Shown in pieces: positions 51,482 through 60,248 of a DNA stretch of 64,000 nucleotides (its first letter is position 1; every line of letters begins with the position of its first letter). The stretch comes from DAOUJI01 sp965224415. Lineage in GTDB: Bacteria > Chloroflexota > Dehalococcoidia > Lucifugimonadales > JAGWBF01. Both the position numbers and the translations under genes were made by a program. A model generated the notes under the pieces. That model did not search any database. It saw only the letters and a program-made list of their open reading frames with translations, and was not told the DNA's origin. Where the stretch lies: the NCBI GenBank assembly GCA_965224415.1, contig CBDCZB010000004.1:124001-188000 (forward strand). The letters are read 5' to 3'.

Positions 51482-51730
51482 ATGCGTTACGCTTTCCCCA
51501 CTAACATAGTCCTCGATGAGGAAGAAGCAAGGGAGTCGGGAAGAGAAGCTTATGTTGTGACCTTCCCAGACGTATACGGAGCTAATACCTGTGGGTGGTC
51601 GTGGGAAGAAGCCCTTGAGATGGCCGAGGATTGCCTTGGGGTGGCCCTGAGCATCTACGTCAAAAAGAGTGAGGACATTCCCGTCCCAAGCCCCTTGCAG
51701 GAAGGCCAGGTTTTGATTCCTGTCCCTTGA
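51482..51730 (+). CDS. HicB-type antitoxin, N-terminal domain (split gene)
   Basis: An 82-residue protein with the HicB ferredoxin/RNase-H-like partner fold: EAYVVTFPDVYGANTCGWSW near residue 22, EEALEMAEDCLGVALSIYVK near residue 42, then DIPVPSPLQEGQVLIPVP. In related single-chain HicB proteins this continues into a DNA-binding domain. Here the frame stops (TGA) and the next gene starts at the overlapping TTGA. There is no HicA toxin gene on either side. It follows the exporter locus by 16 bases. Confidence 0.75.
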   Translation: MRYAFPTNIVLDEEEARESGREAYVVTFPDVYGANTCGWSWEEALEMAEDCLGVALSIYVKKSEDIPVPSPLQEGQVLIPVP

Positions 51731-51975
51731 TCGTCGCTGCTAAGCTGACTCTCTATACGGCGATGCGGGAGCAGGATCTCACCAACGTAGCTCTTGCAGC
51801 TCGTCTGGGCCTAAGCGAGGGGGCTGTCCGAAGGCTCGTCAACCCGCTCCACAGGTCCCACATCAGCCAGGTGGAGAAAGCCCTGAAGTCCGTTGGACGG
51901 TCCTTGGTGGTCGAGGATAGGCCAGCGTGTACGCCTCAACCCGACTTAGTCGCCGGCAGCGGAGTCCGGGCATAG
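51727..51975 (+). CDS. HicB-type antitoxin, C-terminal DNA-binding domain (split gene)
   Basis: An 82-residue protein: LTLYTAMREQDLTNVALAAR near residue 7, LGLSEGAVRRLVNPLHRSHI near residue 27 and QVEKALKSVGRSLVVEDRPA near residue 48. This matches the Xre-like DNA-binding half of fused HicB antitoxins. It starts with TTG overlapping the previous stop by 4 bases, in the -1 frame, so it is either a translationally coupled second subunit or the product of a frameshift in a former single gene. Confidence 0.75.
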   Translation: MIVAAKLTLYTAMREQDLTNVALAARLGLSEGAVRRLVNPLHRSHISQVEKALKSVGRSLVVEDRPACTPQPDLVAGSGVRA

Positions 51976-51991
51976 CGCCTTGCCCTAGATT

Positions 51992-53278
51992 CTAGACCAC
52001 GCCCGACTCGGCCAGGACCGCCAGCTCCTGGCGGCTGAGGCCCAGCTCTCCGCAGAGAATCTCCTCGTTGTGTTCTCCGACCAGCGGCGCCCGCTTGGAA
52101 ATCCTCCAAGGCGACCCGTTGAATATTGCGGCCGGCCCCGGGTAGGTGAAGGACCGCCCCTGCTCCGGATGTTCGACCTCTGTGAAGAACCCCCGGGCGT
52201 CCAGATGCGGGCACACTGTCACCTCGTCCATGGACCTGACCGCTCCCCAGGGGAAACCCATCTCCTGGCCCTTGTGCCATATCTCGTCCTGGTCCCTGGT
52301 CTGAAGGAACTCCCGCACGGTCTGCCAGACATGCTCCTTGTTCGCCTGGACTCCCTCGTTGCTCTCGTAGGTCTCGTCCAGCAAGTCCTGGGCCATGCCG
52401 TGCTCGTCCATCCACTCGGCCAGCTGGCGCAGTCTAGCCGGGGTTTCAATCAGCTCACCCAAGGCCAGATGCACCCAGCGTCCGTCCTTGGTTGGCATCT
52501 CCATGCCGCCCCTGCGGGACACGTCGATGAAGTCCACGGTGGCGTGGCGGCCCGTGTGCCGGTACACCACATTGCCCGAGTATATATATGTGTTCACGGC
52601 GCCCTCGGTGGTGAGGGCGCAGGCGTCGTGGATGGAGGAGTCGATGTACGACCCCTTCCCGGTCATGGCGCGGGCCATAACGGCGGATACTATGGCGATG
52701 TAAGCGTATTCGCACCCAATGTGCAATGACTGTCCGCCGCCCGGCGCCATTGGGGGACCTCCGGCAACGTCGGCGTCGTCGTAGCCGCAGGACGCCATCT
52801 GGCCCCCGCCGGCCATGTGAATCAGGTCCGAGGGCTTGAAGTCCCGCCACGGCCCCGACTGTCCGAAGGGAGTCAAGGAGCACATTATCAAGCCGGGGTT
52901 GAGGACCGACAGGTCGTCGTAACCGAGCCCTAGGCCGGGCAGATAGCCGGGCCTGTGAGACTCCAGCAGTATGTCGGCGGACGGCACGAGCTGTTTCAAC
53001 AGGGCCTGGCCGTCGGTCGTTTCCAGGTCCAGGGTTATGCCCCTCTTGGACGTGTTGTAGTGCCAGAACCAGAGGCTGCCGTTGCGGTCGGGTGTGTCAT
53101 TGTAGAAGGGGCCTCTGGAGCGGGATGCCTCGCCTCCCGGCGGCTCTATCTTTATGACGTCGGTGCCCATGTCCGCCATGAGTTTGCCGCAAAAGTCCCC
53201 CTCGTGGCCGGATAGCTCGAGGACTCGCAGGCCCGACAACGCCCCGATGGCTTGCTGTGTTGATTGAACCGATGTCAT
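51992..53278 (-). CDS. Family III CoA transferase (CaiB/BaiF type) 1
   Basis: A 428-residue CoA transferase of the CaiB/BaiF/formyl-CoA transferase class, moving CoA between carboxylic acids. GLRVLELSGHEGDFCGKLMA near residue 16 with DVIKIEPPGGEASRSRGPFY, ILLESHRPGYLPGLGLGYDD near residue 102, and the active-site-type region CALTTEGAVNTYIYSGNVVY. The family's catalytic Asp is likely in SYIDSSIHDACAL near residue 206. Substrate unknown. It overlaps the preceding CoA transferase gene by 4 bases (ATGA), so the two are coupled and may form a heteromer. Confidence 0.88.
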   Translation of the reverse strand: MTSVQSTQQAIGALSGLRVLELSGHEGDFCGKLMADMGTDVIKIEPPGGEASRSRGPFYNDTPDRNGSLWFWHYNTSKRGITLDLETTDGQALLKQLVPSADILLESHRPGYLPGLGLGYDDLSVLNPGLIMCSLTPFGQSGPWRDFKPSDLIHMAGGGQMASCGYDDADVAGGPPMAPGGGQSLHIGCEYAYIAIVSAVMARAMTGKGSYIDSSIHDACALTTEGAVNTYIYSGNVVYRHTGRHATVDFIDVSRRGGMEMPTKDGRWVHLALGELIETPARLRQLAEWMDEHGMAQDLLDETYESNEGVQANKEHVWQTVREFLQTRDQDEIWHKGQEMGFPWGAVRSMDEVTVCPHLDARGFFTEVEHPEQGRSFTYPGPAAIFNGSPWRISKRAPLVGEHNEEILCGELGLSRQELAVLAESGVV

Positions 53279-54609
53279 AGCAGCGCCTCCTCGATGTGCG
53301 GGTACTTGCCCGTGCCCTCAGGCCAGAAGATTCCCTCGTCGAAACCGTCGCGTACCTCGCCCAGGTCCATGCCTAAAAGCCCCTCCATCACCTGGCGCGT
53401 ATGTTCCCCGATGAGAGGCGCGGGCGTAGCGACCTCCGGGTGTGCCCCTGAAAAGGTGAAGGGGGCGTTCTGCTGCTTCTTGCTGCCCAGAAGCGGATGG
53501 TCGATTTCCGTATGCATCCGTCTGCTCTTCAGCTGAGGGTCGTGTTCCACTCTGTTCTCCGAGCTTTGCACCGCCATGGCTCTCACTCCGGCGGCTTGGC
53601 ACTTCTCCGTAAGCTCGTATTTGTCCAACCCAATGGCCCATTCCTGGATGCCCTCATCGATTTCCGTCTGGCGGGCGAGTCTTCCCCGCAGAGTGTCCAG
53701 GCCAGGGTCGTCAGCCCATGCCGGGACGCCCATGACACCGACCAGAGCCTTCCATTCGGCGTCGGTCAAGCATGCGATGGTGCACCAGTCGTTGTATCCG
53801 CCGGGTTTGGTGCGGTAGGCGTTGTGAGGGACCGCCGGGCCGTCTCGGTAGTTGGGGGCTAGAGGCGCTTTGGGCCAGGCCGCCCGATTTCCTGGCGGGT
53901 ATCCTTCCCGGCGGGCCGGGCGGTCGTTTATCGTGCGGTCGATGAAGGCCGGTCCCACGATGGTAGGGCCGACGGACATCTGGGACAGGTCGACGTACTG
54001 CCCCTGCCCGGTGGCCTGCCTGTGGCGCAAGGCGGTGACCATGGACATGGCACCGTAAATGCCCCCCACGTCGTCCATGTACGAATAGCCCCATCCTGAA
54101 GGAGCCTGGTCCGGCAGCCCTGAAATGAACTGGAGACCGCCGAGAGATTGGGCCGAGGGGCCCATTGTCGTGTAGTCAACCCAGGGCCCGAAGTGGCCTA
54201 GCCCAGCCATGGAGACGTAGACGATGTCGGGCCGTATCTTGCGCATCTCTTCGTAGGGGATGCCCCAGCGGCCCATGACTCCCGCGCTGAAGTTCTCGAT
54301 GACGGCGTCGGATATGCCGATAAGCTGCTTCACCAACTCCATTCCCTGGGGCGTTCTGACGTTCAGGGACACTCCCAGCTTGGCTGGGTTTCCGTCGCAG
54401 AAGCCGCCGTTGGAGTTGGGTTCGGGTTCCAGATCGCCGGGCTTAGTGGCGTCGGCGCTGCTCCGTGCCCTGACACCGAGGTTGCCAGGCCACTGAATCT
54501 TGATGACCTCCGCTCCCAGCACCGCCAGCCACCTTGTGGCCCAAGGCCCGGCGCGCACCCACGTAAAGTCCAGAATGCGAAAACCTTCAAGGGGACGGGA
54601 AGGGTCCAC
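53275..54609 (-). CDS. Family III CoA transferase (CaiB/BaiF type) 2
   Basis: A 444-residue CoA transferase, first of the coupled pair. LEGFRILDFTWVRAGPWATR near residue 7, VIKIQWPGNLGVRARSSADA near residue 34, DAVIENFSAGVMGRWG near residue 98 and GQYVDLSQMSVGPTIVGPAF near residue 202, where the expected catalytic Asp is Asp205. It differs from its partner throughout, so this is an old duplication. GTG start. No CoA ligase or acyl-CoA dehydrogenase is adjacent to hint at the substrate. Confidence 0.88.
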   Translation of the reverse strand: MDPSRPLEGFRILDFTWVRAGPWATRWLAVLGAEVIKIQWPGNLGVRARSSADATKPGDLEPEPNSNGGFCDGNPAKLGVSLNVRTPQGMELVKQLIGISDAVIENFSAGVMGRWGIPYEEMRKIRPDIVYVSMAGLGHFGPWVDYTTMGPSAQSLGGLQFISGLPDQAPSGWGYSYMDDVGGIYGAMSMVTALRHRQATGQGQYVDLSQMSVGPTIVGPAFIDRTINDRPARREGYPPGNRAAWPKAPLAPNYRDGPAVPHNAYRTKPGGYNDWCTIACLTDAEWKALVGVMGVPAWADDPGLDTLRGRLARQTEIDEGIQEWAIGLDKYELTEKCQAAGVRAMAVQSSENRVEHDPQLKSRRMHTEIDHPLLGSKKQQNAPFTFSGAHPEVATPAPLIGEHTRQVMEGLLGMDLGEVRDGFDEGIFWPEGTGKYPHIEEALL

Positions 54610-54760
54610 GCTTAACCTCCTGTGTCGCTCCGGAGGAACGAATGAGGGACCGCCGATTTAGGGGAATTGTCCGCATGGACGGGGCCGGGTGTCAATAGAA
54701 GCGGTTGTAGATCGATAGAAACCGAATCACGAATGTACGATGGGATAGTCACGCCTCTTG

Positions 54761-54790
54761 TTGACCGTGAAGCGGGTGGTGGTCTAGAAT
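54761..54790 (+). promoter_or_regulatory. Promoter of the first DUF1800-NHL pair
   Basis: TTGACC (54761-54766), 18-base spacer, TAGAAT (54785-54790); the start codon is 72 bases further. A further TTGACA at 54838-54843 has no matching -10. Confidence 0.6.
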
Positions 54791-54861
54791 CTCTAGGCGT
54801 GGCGCCACACGTCTTTGCGATTGGCTGTCTACGTGAGTTGACATAAACATAAGGAGCGGTC

Positions 54862-56262
54862 ATGGCAGAGGATATGGCATTGATGGCCCACTTGCTCCGC
54901 CGGGCGGGGTTCGGCGTACCGCGGGACGAGTTGGAAATGTGGGCTGAGAAGGGATACGAGCAGACTGTGGAGGAGCTTCTCGATCCGGAGAAGTACGGCA
55001 TAGCCGACCTGGACCGGGACGAATTCTTCCGCTACTACCCGGACATGATCACCCCCGCCGCTCCTCCCGGTTCCGGGGAGTACATGGTCTACCACATCAT
55101 GGCCAGCCCCCGCCACCTTCTGGAAAAGATGACCCTGTTCTGGCACATGCTCTTCGCCACCGGCAATGGCAAAGTGGACGGCCCGGTGGACATGACCACT
55201 TACTACGACACCATGCGGAAACACGCCCTCGGCAACTACCGGGAGATGCTGCTGGAGATATCCAAGAACCCGGCTATGATCTTCTGGCTGGACAACAACT
55301 ACAACCACAAAGACCAGCCCAACGAAAACTGGGGCCGGGAGCTGCTGGAACTGTTCTCCATGGGCCAGGGGAACTACACGGAGAAAGACGTTTTCGAGTG
55401 CGCCAGGGCCTTCACAGGATGGACCATCGCGGCCAAGCCTCCCAGGCGCCCCTTCACCCGGTTTCCCTGGAAGTTTGAGTACGTTGAAGATGACCACGAC
55501 GACGGTGAGAAGGAGTTGCTAGGTCACAAGGGAAGGTTCAACGGCGAGGATGTCATCAACATCGTCTGCCGCCAGCCCGCCACGGCCCGGTTCATGGCCC
55601 GCCACCTCTACAACTACTTTGTGGCGGACGAGGTGCAGGTGCCCTCGTGGTTGGACGTTCCACCCAGGGACCCCGTGGCCATTAATATCATTGGTGACGC
55701 CTTCATCAACTCCGACTTCGACATCAAGCACACCCTCCGGGTCCTCTTTAACTCCGATTTCTTCAAGGAAGCCAGGCACATGTGCGTCAAGAGCCCGGCA
55801 GAGGTCATCGCCGGCACCATGCGCCTGATTGGAGACTACAAGTTCCCCAGGCCGGGCCTGAATATCATGTCCATGGAGAGCGAATTCATGGGCCAGATGC
55901 TCCTCAACCCGCCTTCGGTGGAAGGTTGGCACTTTGGAGCCGAGTGGATAGACAGCGGCTCGCTCGTCCGGCGCATTAACTTCTGCGCCGAGGCGGTCTC
56001 CAACACCCGCTACCCCGGAATCCGCGACATAGTCGAGCGGATCAAGGCTAAGGGGACTATATCCGGCTCGGAACTGGTGGAGTCCTGCCTGGACCTTCTG
56101 GGTCCCATCGCCGTGGAGGAAGGCACTCGCGCCGAGTTGGACATGCTGTCCGAACAGGCCGGTCCGCTGACCTGGGAACCCGGTCAGGAAGAGGCGTCAA
56201 CCCAGAGGGTTGGCGACATGCTCGCCCTTATCGCCTCGACCCGCGAATATCAGTTCGCCTAA
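54862..56262 (+). CDS. DUF1800 family protein, copy 1
   Basis: A 466-residue DUF1800 protein. Hallmarks are ALMAHLLRRAGFGVPRDELE near residue 6, LDNNYNHKDQPNENWGREL near residue 145 with ELFSMGQGNYTEKDVFECAR following, FTGWTIA, and LLNPPSVEGWHFGAEWIDSG near residue 347. Typical DUF1800 proteins are exported by Tat and paired with DUF1501; this one has no signal peptide and is paired with an NHL propeller. Function unknown; the Pro-Pro-Ser-Val-Glu-Gly-Trp signature is intact. Duplicated at 57581-58990 with near-identical order of motifs. Confidence 0.88.
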   Translation: MAEDMALMAHLLRRAGFGVPRDELEMWAEKGYEQTVEELLDPEKYGIADLDRDEFFRYYPDMITPAAPPGSGEYMVYHIMASPRHLLEKMTLFWHMLFATGNGKVDGPVDMTTYYDTMRKHALGNYREMLLEISKNPAMIFWLDNNYNHKDQPNENWGRELLELFSMGQGNYTEKDVFECARAFTGWTIAAKPPRRPFTRFPWKFEYVEDDHDDGEKELLGHKGRFNGEDVINIVCRQPATARFMARHLYNYFVADEVQVPSWLDVPPRDPVAINIIGDAFINSDFDIKHTLRVLFNSDFFKEARHMCVKSPAEVIAGTMRLIGDYKFPRPGLNIMSMESEFMGQMLLNPPSVEGWHFGAEWIDSGSLVRRINFCAEAVSNTRYPGIRDIVERIKAKGTISGSELVESCLDLLGPIAVEEGTRAELDMLSEQAGPLTWEPGQEEASTQRVGDMLALIASTREYQFA

Positions 56263-56288
56263 TGTCTGACCTGACTTGGAGTTAACCG

Positions 56289-57401
56289 ATGCAGACCAAG
56301 TTTATCCGCAACAGGGTCTATAACTACTCCCACTGCCTTGGGCCTGGCATACGGGAAGGCAGAGGATTCAGCCGCCCGACCGACTTTGCGTTGGGCCCAG
56401 ACAACATAATCTACCTGGCCTCCAGAGGAGTGGAGTTCGCAACCTTCGGAGGGGGACTGACCAAGGCAGACTTCTCGCCGGACAAGCACCAGGCTATCTG
56501 GGAGTACCGAGGCCCCGAGGTTGGGGACGGCTTCTGCCCCTGGCCCACGTCTATTGCCCTGGACAGTGAGGAAAATGTCTACCTGGCGGACGAATACACC
56601 AACGGCATATTTGTATGGGACAAGGACGGCGATTCCAAAGGCCGTTGGAATATAGGAATGACCCTGGAAGGCGACCCGGACGCCGATAAGATGGAGCTGC
56701 TGAACACCTTTGGGCTCCCGCTGGAATACTACCTGCGCAAGGTGGTCCCCGGCATGGGGGCTGAGGAAGGCAAGCTCAACGGGCCGTCGGGGATTGAGTT
56801 CGACAAGAACGACAACGCCTACGTGGTGGACAGCCGCAACCACCGGATTCAGGTGTTCACCAGGGACGGCAAGTTCATCTTCGGCTGGGGCCGTTTCGGC
56901 TCCGGGCCAGGGGAATTCAACCTGCCCTGGGGAATCAACTTCGACAAAGAAGGCAACGTCTACGTAGCCGACTGGAAGAACAACCGCGTACAGAAGTTCA
57001 CTCCCGACGGGACGTACGTAGCCACTATTGGAACTCCGGGCCACGATGAAGGACAACTGCACCGGCCGTCCAACGTGGCTATCGACAAAGACGGAGACAT
57101 TTACGTCAGCGACTGGGGCAACCACAGGCTGAACGTCTACGACGCCGAGGGCGACTTCATCACCGACTTTCACGGCGACGCCGAGAAGTTCTCCCCAGCC
57201 ACCCAGGACAGGGTAAACATCGACCTGGACGCCCAAAAGGCCATGCTAAGAGCGGACATGTCCGAGACCTACCGGATACACTACCCCGTCTCCGTGAACG
57301 TGGACGACAAGGGGAACATCATGGTGATGGAGGTCCGCACCTCTAGAATCCAGGTGTACCGCAAAGAGCAGAATTGGTCCGACCCTCAATTCAACCTGTA
57401 A
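56289..57401 (+). CDS. NHL-repeat six-bladed propeller, copy 1
   Basis: A 370-residue propeller with five to six NHL repeats, for example LNGPSGIEFDKNDNAYVVDS near residue 161, LPWGINFDKEGNVYVADWKN near residue 215 and RPSNVAIDKDGDIYVSDWGN near residue 261. The first blade starts FSRPTDFALGPDNIIYLASR, and the end is YRKEQNWSDPQFNL. No signal peptide and no catalytic residues. It lies 26 bases after DUF1800 copy 1 and probably binds it or a common ligand. Copy 2 (59091-60197) has the same ends and the same number of blades. Confidence 0.88.
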   Translation: MQTKFIRNRVYNYSHCLGPGIREGRGFSRPTDFALGPDNIIYLASRGVEFATFGGGLTKADFSPDKHQAIWEYRGPEVGDGFCPWPTSIALDSEENVYLADEYTNGIFVWDKDGDSKGRWNIGMTLEGDPDADKMELLNTFGLPLEYYLRKVVPGMGAEEGKLNGPSGIEFDKNDNAYVVDSRNHRIQVFTRDGKFIFGWGRFGSGPGEFNLPWGINFDKEGNVYVADWKNNRVQKFTPDGTYVATIGTPGHDEGQLHRPSNVAIDKDGDIYVSDWGNHRLNVYDAEGDFITDFHGDAEKFSPATQDRVNIDLDAQKAMLRADMSETYRIHYPVSVNVDDKGNIMVMEVRTSRIQVYRKEQNWSDPQFNL

Positions 57402-57476
57402 CCTAGGCTCCTTCGACGGGTCTACGGCCTTTGAATTGCTGTGCCGCTCCAGGCGTGTGCACCCACACCAAATCTA

Positions 57477-57507
57477 TTGACGCCCAGGGATTCTGTTGCG
57501 GTATAAT
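57477..57507 (+). promoter_or_regulatory. Promoter of the second DUF1800-NHL pair
   Basis: TTGACG (57477-57482), 19-base spacer, TATAAT (57502-57507), about 75 bases before the ATG. Confidence 0.6.
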
Positions 57508-57580
57508 TCGGCATATCCAGCCTAAGAGCCGAATCGTTCCCGCTGATAAGCTAAACACACTTGGAGTAGGAGGGCGGAGG

Positions 57581-58990
57581 ATGCCTGACCAAGACATTGC
57601 TTTGATGGCCCACCTTATGAGACGGGCTGGATTCGGAGCCCACCGCGACCAGTTGGAGAAGCTCGTAGAAAAGGGATACGAACAAGTGGTCGACGAATTG
57701 GTGGAGCCGGGCAAGCATAACGTCCCCAAGGTCGATCAAGACCTGATCATCAGGTTCCATCCGGACCTTGAGACCCCGTGGGCGCCTCCGGGGTGCAGTG
57801 ACTGGATGCTGTACCACTTCCTGGCCAGCGAGCGGCAGCTGGAAGAGAAGATGGTCCTCTTCTGGCACATGCTCTTCCCGACCGGGAACGCCAAGGTGGA
57901 CAACCCGTCTGAGTTGGTGGCCCAGACGGACATGTTCCGGGAATACGGGTTGGGCAACTACCGAGACCTGCTCATTGAGTTGGCCAAAGACCCGGCGATG
58001 ATCTTCTGGCTGGACAACAACTACAACCACAAAGACGAACCCAACGAAAACTGGGGTCGAGAGCTCTTGGAACTCTTCTCCATGGGCCAGGGCAATTACA
58101 CCGAAAAGGACGTGTTCGAGTGCGCCCGGGCCTTCACGGGCTGGACCATAGCCCCCAAGATGCCCAGGCAGCCCTTTGGTCGCTATGACCGCTGGAAGTT
58201 CCTTTACAACGCAGACGACCACGACGACGGCGAGAAGGAGATGTTGGGACACCGAGGTTGCTTCAACGGAGAGGATGTCATCGACATCATAGCTCGTCAG
58301 CCAGCCACGGCCCGGTTCATGGCCAGGCACCTCTACAACTTCTTCGTGGCCGACGAGGTGCAAGTGCCGGCGTGGCTGGACGTTCCGCCCAGGGACGCAG
58401 TGGCCGTCAACCAGATAGGCGACGCTTTCGTCAACTCGAACTTCAGCATTGGCGAAACCCTAAGATTCCTGTTCAACGCGGACTTCTTCAAAGAGGCCAT
58501 GTACCAGAAGGTCAAGAGTCCCGCCGAGGTGGTGGTAAGCGCCATGCGCATCGTGGGCGACTTCAAGTACCCCAGGCCGGGCCTGGAGCTGTACGCCAAC
58601 GAGTCGGATTACATGGGGCAGGCCCTGCTGGACCCGCCGTCCGTGGAAGGATGGCACACCGGGCACGAATGGATAGACTCGGGGTCCCTGGTCAGGCGGA
58701 TTAACTTCTGCGCCGACGCCTTCGGAAACGTGGAATACCCCGGAGTGCGGTCCATCATTAATCGCATCAAGGAACAGGGCATCACCTCTCCGTCGGAGCT
58801 TGTGGACGTGTGCCTCGATCTGATAGGTCCTGTCGAGGTCCAGGAGAGGACCCACGAAGAGCTGGTTACGCTCGCTCAACAGAACGGTGAGCTTAATTGG
58901 GACACCGATGAAGACTCCAGGATATCGTCGGAGAAAATAGGCGCCACATTGGCCCTCATCGTCTCATCGAGGGAGTTCCAGTTTGAATAA
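57581..58990 (+). CDS. DUF1800 family protein, copy 2
   Basis: A 469-residue paralogue of copy 1. The two share long blocks, such as MIFWLDNNYNHKDEPNENWG, ELFSMGQGNYTEKDVFECAR, ARFMARHLYNFFVADEVQVP and WIDSGSLVRRINFCADAFGN. ATG 57581 directly after GGAGGGCGGAGG is the start; a longer frame begins in the promoter. Again there is no signal peptide. It is followed 100 bases later by the second NHL gene, so the whole two-gene unit was duplicated. Confidence 0.88.
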   Translation: MPDQDIALMAHLMRRAGFGAHRDQLEKLVEKGYEQVVDELVEPGKHNVPKVDQDLIIRFHPDLETPWAPPGCSDWMLYHFLASERQLEEKMVLFWHMLFPTGNAKVDNPSELVAQTDMFREYGLGNYRDLLIELAKDPAMIFWLDNNYNHKDEPNENWGRELLELFSMGQGNYTEKDVFECARAFTGWTIAPKMPRQPFGRYDRWKFLYNADDHDDGEKEMLGHRGCFNGEDVIDIIARQPATARFMARHLYNFFVADEVQVPAWLDVPPRDAVAVNQIGDAFVNSNFSIGETLRFLFNADFFKEAMYQKVKSPAEVVVSAMRIVGDFKYPRPGLELYANESDYMGQALLDPPSVEGWHTGHEWIDSGSLVRRINFCADAFGNVEYPGVRSIINRIKEQGITSPSELVDVCLDLIGPVEVQERTHEELVTLAQQNGELNWDTDEDSRISSEKIGATLALIVSSREFQFE

Positions 58991-59090
58991 GGGCGCTGGG
59001 CTGTCCATAGGCAATCATGTGATTACGGAGGCGGCTGACGGTTTCGCGAGCCGCCTTTGTTTACGGTAACGACAGGACAGGGAGGAAACG

Positions 59091-60197
59091 ATGCGGACGG
59101 CCGCGGTCCAGGGCAGGGTCTATAACTACGCCTTCGCCTTCGGGTCACAGTTCGATGGAGGTCGGGGTGTACTGCGCCCGGTGGACTTTGCGATGGGACC
59201 GGACGGAGCCCTCTACATCGTGAGCCGCGGCATCGAGTACACTCCCAGTCAAGGCCTTCTTAAGGCGAACCTTGACTCCACAACCGTGTGGCAGTACAGG
59301 GGCAGCGATTTCGGAGACGGACGGTGTCCCTGCCCCAGCTCCATCGCAATAGACAGCCAGGAGAACCTCTACGTCGCCGACGAGTATACCAACCACATCT
59401 TCATATACGACAAAGACGGGGAATACAAAGGCCACTGGGACCATTCCATCTCTATGGATGGAGACCCGGACCACAAGTTGATTCCCATACCCAACACCGT
59501 GGGCGGTCTGCCCTTCGACCACTATCTGCGTATGATTGACCCTGAGCGCGGACGCGGCCAGGGTGAGCTCAATGGACCGTCTGGGCTGGCCTTCGACTCG
59601 GACGACAACCTCCATATCGTGGACAGCCGTAACAGCAGAGTACAGGTGTTCACCAAGGAGGGCGGGTTCATCCGAATGTGGGGGGCCCCCGGCAGCGGCG
59701 AGGGCGAGTTCAACATGCCCTGGGGACTGACTGTGGACAAGGACGGCTTTGTCTACGTGGCCGACTGGAAGAACCATCGCGTCCAGAAGTTCAGTTCCGA
59801 AGGGGAATACGTCATGTCCTTCGGAACGCCAGGCGAAGAAGAGGGAGAGTTGCGTCTTCCCACCGACGTAGCCATAGACCAGGACGGCGACGTCTACGTA
59901 ACGGACTGGGGCAACGAGAAGCTCAACATATACACACCGGAAGGCGAGTTTCTCCATTCATTCTACGGAGACGCAAAAGAACTCGCCGACGTCGTATACG
60001 ACCGGCTGTCCGTAAGCCCGGACCACATGAAGGCCAGGCTAAGGGCCACCGACCCCTCAGTGGAATGGAAGCTCTGGAAACCCTCGGCCGTCAACGTTGA
60101 CCAGGAAGGCCGCATTATTATATGCGAGACCAGGACGAGCCGGTTCCAGGTGTATCGGAAGGAAAAGGACTGGGCGGACCCCCAGTTCAACCTCTAG
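59091..60197 (+). CDS. NHL-repeat six-bladed propeller, copy 2
   Basis: A 368-residue paralogue of copy 1. Starts RTAAVQGRVYNYAFAFG, with repeats such as LNGPSGLAFDSDDNLHIVDS, MPWGLTVDKDGFVYVADWKN and LPTDVAIDQDGDVYVTDWGN, and the shared end YRKEKDWADPQFNL. An insertion GLPFDHYLRMIDPERGRGQG is near residue 143, as in copy 1. GGGAGGAAACG precedes the ATG. A molybdenum hydroxylase gene follows 51 bases later, probably in the same transcript. Confidence 0.88.
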   Translation: MRTAAVQGRVYNYAFAFGSQFDGGRGVLRPVDFAMGPDGALYIVSRGIEYTPSQGLLKANLDSTTVWQYRGSDFGDGRCPCPSSIAIDSQENLYVADEYTNHIFIYDKDGEYKGHWDHSISMDGDPDHKLIPIPNTVGGLPFDHYLRMIDPERGRGQGELNGPSGLAFDSDDNLHIVDSRNSRVQVFTKEGGFIRMWGAPGSGEGEFNMPWGLTVDKDGFVYVADWKNHRVQKFSSEGEYVMSFGTPGEEEGELRLPTDVAIDQDGDVYVTDWGNEKLNIYTPEGEFLHSFYGDAKELADVVYDRLSVSPDHMKARLRATDPSVEWKLWKPSAVNVDQEGRIIICETRTSRFQVYRKEKDWADPQFNL

Positions 60198-60248
60198 GAC
60201 AACAAAGGGCGCGAGCTTGGGTCTGAAATCTTGTCAGGGGGTTGAAGC

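Noticed and set aside
51727..51730. Programmed -1 frameshift in the HicB pair
   Set aside because: No slippery heptamer of the X-XXY-YYZ type and no stem-loop is seen; coupled translation at TTGA is simpler. Kept as an open point.
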